Assembly: GCA_050330975.1 (NCBI GenBank)
Contig: JBHJHK010000173.1
Location: forward strand, 1-11,552
Source of the DNA: JBHJHK01 sp050330975
GTDB lineage: Bacteria > Pseudomonadota > Gammaproteobacteria > Competibacterales > Competibacteraceae
Length of the DNA: 11,552 nt
Direction: 5' to 3'
Shown: positions 6,391 to 11,552 of the stretch, one piece after another
Layout: each line of letters starts with the position of its first letter
Position numbering within the stretch: the stretch's first letter is position 1
Made by a program: the position numbers and the translations under genes
Notes under the pieces: model-generated
Told to the model about the DNA's origin: nothing
The model's database searches: none
Seen by the model: the letters and a program-made list of their open reading frames with translations, nothing else

Positions 6391-6440
6391 AAAGGGTAAA
6401 CCGTGGGGACTCCCACTGGCATATAGGGGTCATACCCTTT
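6391..6440 (+). repeat. Nested inverted repeat between futC and the next gene
   Basis: AAAGGGTA (6391-6398) and TACCCTTT (6433-6440) are perfect outer arms. Inside them GTGGG (6403-6407) and CCCAC (6412-6416) form a second hairpin. The symmetrical outer arms, with A-tract in front and T-tract behind, could act as a weak bidirectional terminator or as an operator for the downstream gene. The T-run is only three bases long. Confidence 0.5.
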
Positions 6441-6468
6441 GAACCCCCGGAATGCCGAGGCCACGCCC

Positions 6469-7044
6469 ATGGAATCCACCACGACCCTTTCCTCGTATGC
6501 GGAGCACGACCTCGTGGCTCGCTTTGAGGCGCGCTACGGGACGGCCCGGGATCACTACCAGAAGCTGCGCTACGAAGGGCCTTTGCCCGCCGCGCTCATG
6601 GCCCCCAAGACCCGTCTTGCACCGTGGCGCCCCCCATGGCCCACCTTATCCCTCACCCCGGCGCCTTGGTGCCGCCCCGCGATGTTGGCGGGTGGATTGG
6701 CCGTTTTGGTTCTGGTGGCGGTGCTGCCCTTGGCCCCGCTCATGGCCCCGTGGTCCACCTCAGCTCCCCCAGTGACAGTATCCACTGCCCCGCCGCCCGC
6801 GGTGCCACCCGCCACTGTTCCCAACCCTCGATTGGCCCGGCGAGATGGGGTTTTGGGCACCACCTCCCTCGACCTGCTGCGTCGCAAGCCCCTGACCTTG
6901 CGGCCTTCCCTCCGAAATCGGCCCAGACTTGGGCTGCGCCTGTCGCGTTTGGACGGGTTGGTGCCTAGGAGCAGTCGTCGTCCCCGGAGCGAAGGGGTCA
7001 GCCCCGCTTCCCAGCTGCCCACAAAGGCCGACCAATCCGGCTAA
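6469..7044 (+). CDS. Unrecognised single-span membrane protein, possible anti-sigma partner
   Basis: I do not recognise this 191-residue protein. Residues 1 to about 70 are soluble and charged at first (EHDLVARFEARYGTARDHYQ), then Pro/Trp-rich. Residues 71-93 are a clear membrane span (MLAGGLAVLVLVAVLPLAPL). A Pro/Ser/Thr-rich linker (APPPAVPPATVP) then leads to a basic C-terminus full of Arg-Leu and Arg-Ser pairs. ATG 6469 is preferred over TTG 6439 because GAGG at 6457-6460 lies 8 bases upstream of it. The gene lies 84 bases before an ECF sigma gene in the same direction. Its topology, with a cytoplasmic N-terminus and extracytoplasmic C-terminus, resembles that of anti-sigma or FecR-like regulators. 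No zinc-finger HxxxCxxC or FecR domain is visible, so this role is only inferred from context. Confidence 0.6.
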   Translation: MESTTTLSSYAEHDLVARFEARYGTARDHYQKLRYEGPLPAALMAPKTRLAPWRPPWPTLSLTPAPWCRPAMLAGGLAVLVLVAVLPLAPLMAPWSTSAPPVTVSTAPPPAVPPATVPNPRLARRDGVLGTTSLDLLRRKPLTLRPSLRNRPRLGLRLSRLDGLVPRSSRRPRSEGVSPASQLPTKADQSG

Positions 7045-7128
7045 TGGCCAATCCAACGTAAACCAAACTCCCCTCTCGGGCCATTCATTCCCGTCAGATA
7101 ACACAACTCCAAGCTAGAGGAATGCTGG

Positions 7129-7776
7129 ATGACCTGGGGCGGGCAGGGACTTGGCAAGACTGCAGCTGGCCACATCATGGGTAGCGGTGAGGGCGATGAC
7201 AGTTGGCAACTCTTGGCCACCTGTGCCCAGGACAACGCCGCCCTGACAACCCTCTACCAGCGCCACAAAGACTACGTGTTTCGCCTGGCGTGGGGATTTT
7301 TGGGTAGTCGCTCTTTGGCCGAGGATGCCCTCCAGGAGGTGTTTTTGCGCCTGCGAGAGGGGGCGGCGCGCCCCCGCTGGATCCGTGCCCAGTTCCGCAC
7401 CTGGCTCTACAAGGTGGTCCTCAACGTCACCCGAGAGCTAAGGCGGCGCCACCGCTCCCCCCGGGAGGTGGCCCTGGAGGAAGGGGGCGCCCCGGGGGCC
7501 GAGGATTCATCTCCTCAGCCGTGGGTACCCGTGGATCCCCAGTCCGTGCCGGGGAGCGACCCCCAGCTTCTCTTCTTGGATCTCATGGCCCAGCTCCAGC
7601 GCCTACCCCAGCGGCAACGGGAAGTGCTGGTGCTGCGTCACTTGGAGGGTTTGTCCACCGCGGAGGTGGCGACGGTATTGGGCTGTCGCCAGGGCACCGT
7701 CAAGGTCCACCTCCATCGGGCGTTAATGGCTCTCCAGGGGCAGCTGGGCGAAGAATCTGACGGGCAACGCCAATAG
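7129..7776 (+). CDS. ECF-type RNA polymerase sigma factor (sigma-70 family)
   Basis: The 215-residue protein has the two-domain ECF layout. Sigma region 2 spans about 39-109 with the core-binding helix DALQEVFLRL (66-75) and the -10 recognition stretch QFRTWLYKVVLNVTRELRRR. A Pro/Gly-rich linker follows (about 110-146), then region 4 (about 147-205) with LPQRQREVLVLRHLEGLSTAEVA and the recognition helix CRQGTVKVHLHRAL. It redirects RNA polymerase to a specific set of promoters. ATG 7129 is supported by GAGG at 7117-7120, 8 bases upstream; ATG 7177 would remove only the poorly conserved first 16 residues but has no ribosome-binding site. It lies between an unrecognised membrane protein and a small secreted protein, with the latter only 19 bases downstream. 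The adjacent fut operon makes iron- or envelope-responsive control plausible but unproven. Confidence 0.92.
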   Translation: MTWGGQGLGKTAAGHIMGSGEGDDSWQLLATCAQDNAALTTLYQRHKDYVFRLAWGFLGSRSLAEDALQEVFLRLREGAARPRWIRAQFRTWLYKVVLNVTRELRRRHRSPREVALEEGGAPGAEDSSPQPWVPVDPQSVPGSDPQLLFLDLMAQLQRLPQRQREVLVLRHLEGLSTAEVATVLGCRQGTVKVHLHRALMALQGQLGEESDGQRQ

Positions 7777-7795
7777 AGAACCGAGGATATTCACT

Positions 7796-8269
7796 GTGAA
7801 AGACCAAATGCAATGGATAGCTGTGCTGCATGCCAAGCGATTGGGATGGTTTGGACTCGTCTTAGTGGTCACCAGCTGGCTGACGAGTCCCCCCCTCCAG
7901 GCCAGAGACATGGAGTATCTCGACGAGATGCGGGGCTACATCGATCTATCGCGGGATTTTGTCAACGCCCTGGGCCAGCGGGAATTTGCGGTCTTCTTCG
8001 CCATCGAGGGCATCGTCGAAATCTACGAGGAGCGGGACGAACTGCGGGATGCCATCATCCATCTCGAGCGAATCCTCGCCCGCTACCCCGACGATGTGGC
8101 CGTACGAAACATCATTCGCTTCAAAATCCAAGAGCTGTATCGGATCCTGGATCTGCCCGGTAAGGCCATGGACCAGCTGGATTTGATCATCGCCGAGAGC
8201 CAGCGGTTGGATGAGTCCTCGGGGGATGGAGAGGCCAACCCTGGGGCCGAGGCGCCATCGACCCCTTGA
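7796..8269 (+). CDS. Small secreted helical-repeat (TPR-like) protein
   Basis: The GTG start at 7796 is supported by GAGG at 7783-7786, 9 bases upstream. The product is 157 residues. Residues 1-36 look like a signal peptide: basic AKR, hydrophobic LGWFGLVLVVTSWL, cleavage after PLQA. The mature part is almost entirely amphipathic helix, with pairs such as FAIEGIVEIYEERDELRDAI and HLERILARYPDDVAV that have the spacing of TPR-like repeats. It ends in an acidic Gly/Ala-rich tail. I do not recognise a named family. It follows the ECF sigma gene by 19 bases and is probably in the same transcript, suggesting a periplasmic partner or target of that sigma system. It ends 7 bases before the convergent exporter gene. 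Confidence 0.75.
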   Translation: MKDQMQWIAVLHAKRLGWFGLVLVVTSWLTSPPLQARDMEYLDEMRGYIDLSRDFVNALGQREFAVFFAIEGIVEIYEERDELRDAIIHLERILARYPDDVAVRNIIRFKIQELYRILDLPGKAMDQLDLIIAESQRLDESSGDGEANPGAEAPSTP

Positions 8270-8276
8270 GGGGGGC

Positions 8277-8897
8277 TCACTCGGTGGCGAGCTTGGCGCC
8301 AAAGGCCATAAAGATCCCCCCGGCCAGGCGATCGATCCAACCCTTGGCGGCTCGGTAGGCCTTGGCCGTGGCGGGGGTTGCCAGCAGGGTGGTCAATCCC
8401 AGGTAAAACGCCCCGGACATGGCGACGATAATCCCCATGGCGGCCACCCCTGTAGTGAAGCTCGGTTCGGCGGGGAAGGCCGTGACGAAGATCGACGCCA
8501 TAAACGCCGCGGTTTTGGGGTTGGTGATGTTGGTCAAAAACCCCAGGCGCAGGTGATGGTGTGGCGCGGGCGCCATGGGGGGGGCCGCGGGGGTGTCCAA
8601 ATGCCGCGAGGCGAGGATCAGCCGGAGGCCCAAGTAGGCCAAATAGGCCCCGCCGATGAGCTTGAGCAACCCCAATGCCTGGGGCGCTAAGGCCACGGCG
8701 GTGCGAAGACCTAGCCAGGCGAACAGCGACCACAATAACGTGGCGCTCAACAGGCCCAGGATCACCCGTAGCGCCGCCGGCCGGCCGTTGCTCAAGGTGA
8801 CGTGGGCCAGCAATACCATGTTTGGGCCAGGGGAGAGGACGGCGATGCCCCAGATGGAGGCGACAATGAGCAGGGCTTGGCTGTCGGCGGAGGTCAT
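8277..8897 (-). CDS. LysE/RhtB-family amino-acid or metabolite exporter
   Basis: The 206-residue inner-membrane protein has the LysE/RhtB size and pattern. The first span is followed by SPGPNM (22-27), then comes the second span and LIGGAYLAYLGLRLI. A central loop with a HHH cluster leads to GFLTNITNPKTAAFMAS and two or three C-terminal spans. Members export amino acids or related small molecules using the proton gradient; the substrate cannot be read from sequence. AAAGGA (8909-8914, minus strand) lies 11 bases before the ATG. It is divergent from the tartrate dehydratase gene across 75 bases and convergent with the small secreted-protein gene, with no U-tailed terminator between the two stop codons. 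Confidence 0.88.
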   Translation of the reverse strand: MTSADSQALLIVASIWGIAVLSPGPNMVLLAHVTLSNGRPAALRVILGLLSATLLWSLFAWLGLRTAVALAPQALGLLKLIGGAYLAYLGLRLILASRHLDTPAAPPMAPAPHHHLRLGFLTNITNPKTAAFMASIFVTAFPAEPSFTTGVAAMGIIVAMSGAFYLGLTTLLATPATAKAYRAAKGWIDRLAGGIFMAFGAKLATE

Positions 8898-8972
8898 GGC
8901 GGATATTTTCCTTTCGGGGCACTATTCCCAGTGTCGACCCGCTGAGAAAGGCAAAAATTCAGGAGGAGTTTT
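8898..8972. promoter_or_regulatory. Divergent promoter region of the exporter and tarD genes
   Basis: Seventy-five bases separate the two start codons, so both promoters must lie here or inside the genes. CACT (8920-8923) and AGTG (8930-8933) form a small imperfect dyad in the middle. No clear -35/-10 pair could be assigned. AGGAGGAG at 8961-8968 is a strong Shine-Dalgarno for tarD. Confidence 0.4.
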
Positions 8973-10145
8973 GTGAAAATTGTCGCCATCCGCAACGCCG
9001 TGGTGCCCATCGCCGCCCCCATCAGCAACGCCTACATCGATTTCTCCCATATGACCGCCAGCGTCGTGGCCCTGGTGACCGACGTGGTGCGAGACGGTCG
9101 TCCCGTGGTGGGCTATGGGTTTAATTCCAACGGCCGTTACGCCCCGGCGGGGCTGTTGGTGGAGCGCTTTATCCCCCGGCTACAAAACGCCCCTCCAGGG
9201 GCATTGTTAGACGCCGGGGGTGCCAACCTCGACCCCCACAAGATCTGGAATGCTTTGATGGCCAATGAAAAGCCCGGGGGGCATGGCGAGCGCTCGGTGG
9301 CCGTGGGAGTGCTGGACATGGCGGTGTGGGACGCCGTGGCCAAGGTCGAGGGCGTGCCGCTTTACAAGCTTTTGGCCCAGCGCTACGGCGACGGCGGTTG
9401 GGATGAGCGGGTGTTTGTCTACGCCGCTGGAGGCTATTACCAGGCCGATAAGGGGCTCAAGGGCCTCCAAGACCAGATGCGCCACTATCTTGATCTGGGC
9501 TATACCACGGTCAAGATGAAGATTGGCGGGACGAGCCTCGACGAGGATCTGCGCCGTATCGAAGCGGTCCTCCAGGTGGTGGGGGAGGGCAAGCGCCTGG
9601 CGGTGGACGCCAACGGTCGCTTTGACTTGGAGACGGCCATCGCCTACGCCAAGGCCTTGGCGCCCTTGGGGCTGTTTTGGTATGAAGAGGCCGGCGATCC
9701 CTTGGACTACGCCCTCCAGGCGGCGTTGGCCGAGCACTATGATCCCCCCATGGCTACGGGGGAAAATCTGTTTTCCCGCCAAGACGCCCGCAACCTGCTG
9801 TCCTATGGGGGCCTGCGCCCCGACCCAGACTGGCTGCAATTCGACTGTGCCTTGTCCTATGGTCTAGTGGAGTATTTGCGCATCCTGGCGCTGTTGCCGG
9901 GTTTTGGCTTTTCCAGCCGCAACTGCATCCCCCACGGCGGTCACCAGTTGTCCCTCAACATAGCCGCCGGGTTGCGGCTGGGGGGCAACGAGTCCTACCC
10001 CGAGGTGTTCCAGCCCTTTGGCGGCTTTGCCGATGGGGTGCCCGTGGTCGATGGCTATGTGGGTTTGCCTGACTGCCCCGGCATCGGTTTTGAAATGAAG
10101 GGGGCGTTGATCGACATGTTGCGTCGGGCGACGGAGACGGCTTGA
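8973..10145 (+). CDS. tarD: D(-)-tartrate dehydratase, enolase superfamily
   Basis: The 390-residue protein closely resembles TarD of Bradyrhizobium, which dehydrates D-tartrate to oxaloacetate using Mg2+. Conserved blocks include NAYIDF (19-24), GYGFNSNGRY (47-56), NEKPGGHGERSVAVG (98-112) and FVYAAGGYY (148-156). The superfamily catalytic set is complete: KMK with K181 and K183, metal ligands D212 (VDANGRF), E238 (WYEE) and E264 (TGEN), and the general acid/base H321 in CIPHGGHQ. These positions are offset by one from the published TarD residues as I recall them. The GTG start is supported by AGGAGGAG just upstream. The gene sits alone, divergent from a LysE-type exporter and convergent with the Rpn gene. 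Assignment as a tartrate dehydratase rather than another acid-sugar dehydratase rests on this end-to-end motif agreement; the substrate is untested. Confidence 0.88.
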   Translation: MKIVAIRNAVVPIAAPISNAYIDFSHMTASVVALVTDVVRDGRPVVGYGFNSNGRYAPAGLLVERFIPRLQNAPPGALLDAGGANLDPHKIWNALMANEKPGGHGERSVAVGVLDMAVWDAVAKVEGVPLYKLLAQRYGDGGWDERVFVYAAGGYYQADKGLKGLQDQMRHYLDLGYTTVKMKIGGTSLDEDLRRIEAVLQVVGEGKRLAVDANGRFDLETAIAYAKALAPLGLFWYEEAGDPLDYALQAALAEHYDPPMATGENLFSRQDARNLLSYGGLRPDPDWLQFDCALSYGLVEYLRILALLPGFGFSSRNCIPHGGHQLSLNIAAGLRLGGNESYPEVFQPFGGFADGVPVVDGYVGLPDCPGIGFEMKGALIDMLRRATETA

Positions 10146-10216
10146 GGGGTTGGGTGGTTTAGGTACTGGAGATTGACAGGCGCTTACGGATCTTCGCTGA
10201 AGCTCTTCAATCGTCG

Positions 10217-11230
10217 TCAACTCGCTGGCGTGTCGGGGAAGATATCCCCCAAGGACTGGCTCTCGAAGAGGCGCTCGCTCCAGTGCTCCAATTCCGCTTC
10301 GCTGGCCTTGGCCAGGCGCTCGTCAACCCAAGGGGGCAAGGGGCCAAATTTGTGGCTCAACAGCTTGCGCAAGATTTTCGCCTCGCCGTCGCGATGGCCT
10401 TCCTTAAGACCTTCCTTAAGACCTTCCTTACGGCCTTCCTTACGGCCTTCCTTAAGGCCTTCCTGTTTCCACGCTTCAGTCCAGGCTTTGACCCGTTCGG
10501 CTAACATGTTGTGCATCTCCGCAAGTTCGGTGACATGGGGCACGTCGACGTTTGGCAGTCGCGCCGGCGCCAAGACGCGTTTGATCCAGACCACAAAGGC
10601 TCGCCGCAGGGCGGTCTGCTCGGGTCGGGTGAGCCAGGTGACGAGCTCGGCCAGCACCCGTTCCATCTCCTCGAGGGTGCGACTTTTTTCCAAACGAAAG
10701 ATGGCGGCGACGAGGTTTTGCTGGCCCGCCAGGGCGTCGTCGTCGCAGCGCAGTTGGTCGAGCAGCAGATAGTGGACCTGGGGCTGCCAGCGCTGCAGCT
10801 CGGCGGGCAGCCCGGGGGCGATCAAGGTCGCCAGGTCGGTCGCCGCGGTCCACGGTGACTCGCCATTGTAGAGCACGATGGGCAACACCGGCGGGAGGTC
10901 GTCCTGGGGGGTAATCTCCTTGGCCTTGATGAGCTCTTGGTAGAGCATGCCGACGTAGATCATTACCCGCACGGCCATCCAGCGGTCGATGGAGGACTGA
11001 AACTCGAGGAGGAGGTAAATGTAGAGCCAGCGCTCGCCCCAGCGCACGCGCCAGATGGCGTCGTCTTCTCGCTCGCGCAGGTCGTACCCCACCATCACCT
11101 CGCTCACCCGTTCGAGGGTGGCGTAGTCGAGGTGGGCGACCCAGTCCCCCGGGACAAAGGCGCTGAGTAGATCGATGACCGTCTCGCGGTGGGAGAACAG
11201 CAGCTTGTAGGCGTGATCCGTATCGGCCAT
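10217..11230 (-). CDS. Rpn-family recombination-promoting nuclease/putative transposase with DUF4351
   Basis: The 337-residue protein starts with the Rpn/YhgA-like PD-(D/E)xK nuclease fold: DHAYKLLFSH (5-14), REREDDAIWRVRW with D57, and YLLLEFQSS with E76 and Q78 as expected catalytic residues. PVLPIVLYNGESPW is another family block. A charged linker of Lys-Glu-Gly-Arg/Leu repeats (about 254-276) leads to a C-terminal DUF4351 (ILRKLLSHKFGPLPPWVDERL, then WSERLFESQSLGDIF). Rpn proteins of E. coli are Ca2+-dependent DNA endonucleases that raise RecA-independent recombination; the family is found in many near-identical copies per genome and is not known to be truly transposable. No Shine-Dalgarno is evident before the ATG (11228-11230). 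It is convergent with tarD and is followed upstream by a second copy of the same gene family. Confidence 0.88.
   Translation of the reverse strand: MADTDHAYKLLFSHRETVIDLLSAFVPGDWVAHLDYATLERVSEVMVGYDLREREDDAIWRVRWGERWLYIYLLLEFQSSIDRWMAVRVMIYVGMLYQELIKAKEITPQDDLPPVLPIVLYNGESPWTAATDLATLIAPGLPAELQRWQPQVHYLLLDQLRCDDDALAGQQNLVAAIFRLEKSRTLEEMERVLAELVTWLTRPEQTALRRAFVVWIKRVLAPARLPNVDVPHVTELAEMHNMLAERVKAWTEAWKQEGLKEGRKEGRKEGLKEGLKEGHRDGEAKILRKLLSHKFGPLPPWVDERLAKASEAELEHWSERLFESQSLGDIFPDTPAS
10396..10465 (-). repeat. 12-bp in-frame tandem repeat in the first Rpn gene
   Basis: About six 12-base units of the form GGCCTTCCTTAM start at 10396, 10408, 10420, 10432, 10444 and 10456. They encode alternating EGLK and EGRK on the minus strand. 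The unit length is a multiple of three, so copy-number change keeps the frame. Two units carry GACC instead of GGCC. Confidence 0.9.
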
Positions 11231-11282
11231 GGGGGAAGGTTTGTCCGTCAGAACGTCATGGAATAGTCATTTGTCTTCAGCG

Positions 11283-11552
11283 TCAACTCGCCGGTGTGTC
11301 GGGAAAAATATCCCCTAAAGACTGGCTCTCGAACAGACGCTCGCTCCAGTGCTCCAATTCCGCTTCGCTGGCCTTGGCCAGGCGCTCGTCAACCCAAGGG
11401 GGCAAGGGGCCAAACTTGCGGCTCAACAACTTGCGCAAGATTTTCGCCTCGCCGTCGCGACAGCCTTCCCTGCGGCCTTCCTTGCGGCCTTCCTTGCGGC
11501 CTTCCTTGCGGCCTTCCCTGCGGCCTTCCTTGCGGCCTTCCTTACGGCCTTC
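11283..11552 (-). CDS. Second Rpn/DUF4351 gene copy (5' part beyond the window)
   Basis: An open frame on the minus strand runs in from the right edge and stops at TGA (11283-11285), giving the last 89 residues. It starts inside a run of EGRK/EGRR repeats and continues with CRDGEAKILRKLLSRKFG and a DUF4351 ending GDIFPDTPAS. It aligns without gaps to the end of the 10217-11230 gene at an offset of 1066 bases. The 77 bases 11338-11414 are identical to 10272-10348. It is a tandem paralogue; the nuclease domain lies outside the window, so whether the copy is intact is unknown. Confidence 0.9.
   Translation of the reverse strand, partial: EGRKEGRKEGRREGRKEGRKEGRKEGRREGCRDGEAKILRKLLSRKFGPLPPWVDERLAKASEAELEHWSERLFESQSLGDIFPDTPAS
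11462..11552 (-). repeat. 12-bp in-frame tandem repeat in the second Rpn gene
   Basis: At least seven full units of the type GGCCTTCCTTGC (starts 11462, 11474, 11486, 11498, 11510, 11522, 11534) plus a partial unit reach the window edge. They encode EGRK or EGRR. There are more units than in the first copy, and they are more uniform, which points to recent expansion. Confidence 0.9.

Noticed and set aside
8083..8922. Minus-strand open frame (279 codons) overlapping the exporter
   Set aside because: It is a shifted frame of the LysE-family gene and has a low-complexity Pro/Arg/Gly composition; the 8277-8897 frame has the family motifs.
10396..10465. Short direct repeats as a possible CRISPR array
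   Set aside because: The units are 12 bases, contiguous without spacers, and encode Lys-Glu-Gly-Arg in frame inside the Rpn gene.
10217..11552. The tandem Rpn genes as an insertion sequence
   Set aside because: No terminal inverted repeats or target-site duplications were found around them, and the family is better described as nuclease than as mobile transposase.

Overview
The window is GC-rich DNA from a Gram-negative bacterium, most likely a proteobacterium. The reasons are Sec-type exported proteins, a FutABC/Fbp-type ferric iron importer, an ECF sigma factor, a LysE/RhtB exporter, a rhizobial-type D-tartrate dehydratase and Rpn/DUF4351 nuclease genes with Lys-Glu-Gly-Arg repeats. The genus cannot be fixed from sequence alone; a magnetotactic or purple-sulfur-type lineage is possible but is only a guess.

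Left end (1-1513): the C-terminus of a golvesin-domain protein runs into the window and converges on a minus-strand RNA ligase of the DRB0094/Rnl5 type. The ligase stops shortly after catalytic motif I but is followed by its own intrinsic terminator. A roughly 680-base stretch without a convincing gene follows. It holds an orphan minus-strand terminator and, on the plus strand, a good sigma-70 promoter, a highly foldable stretch and a strong intrinsic terminator. These look like a small RNA or an attenuating leader in front of the HugZ-like gene.

Centre (1514-8269): all genes are on the plus strand and the first four share an iron theme. They are a HugZ/DUF2470 flavin- or heme-binding protein, then a 9+9 palindrome with the look of an operator, then futA-futB-futC (periplasmic Fe3+ binder, double-length permease, ATPase). 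The FutA iron ligands are all visible. The futA/futB junction carries a perfect 13-bp tandem repeat and a C9/G7 hairpin with a U-rich tail. After fut come an unrecognised single-span membrane protein with an Arg/Pro-rich C-terminus, an ECF sigma factor and a small secreted helical-repeat protein. The last two are only 19 bases apart and are probably co-transcribed.

Right end (8270-11552): a LysE/RhtB-family exporter on minus is divergent from a D-tartrate dehydratase (tarD-like, all catalytic residues present) on plus. Two tandem minus-strand Rpn-family nuclease/DUF4351 genes follow. The second is cut by the window edge and is nearly identical to the first over its C-terminus. Both contain in-frame 12-bp tandem repeats that differ in number between the copies.

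No CRISPR array, tRNA, rRNA or insertion sequence was recognised. The most unusual signals are the structured RNA ahead of the HugZ-like gene, the truncated ligase, the homopolymer hairpin at the start of futB, and the orphan membrane protein/ECF sigma/secreted protein trio beside an iron importer.
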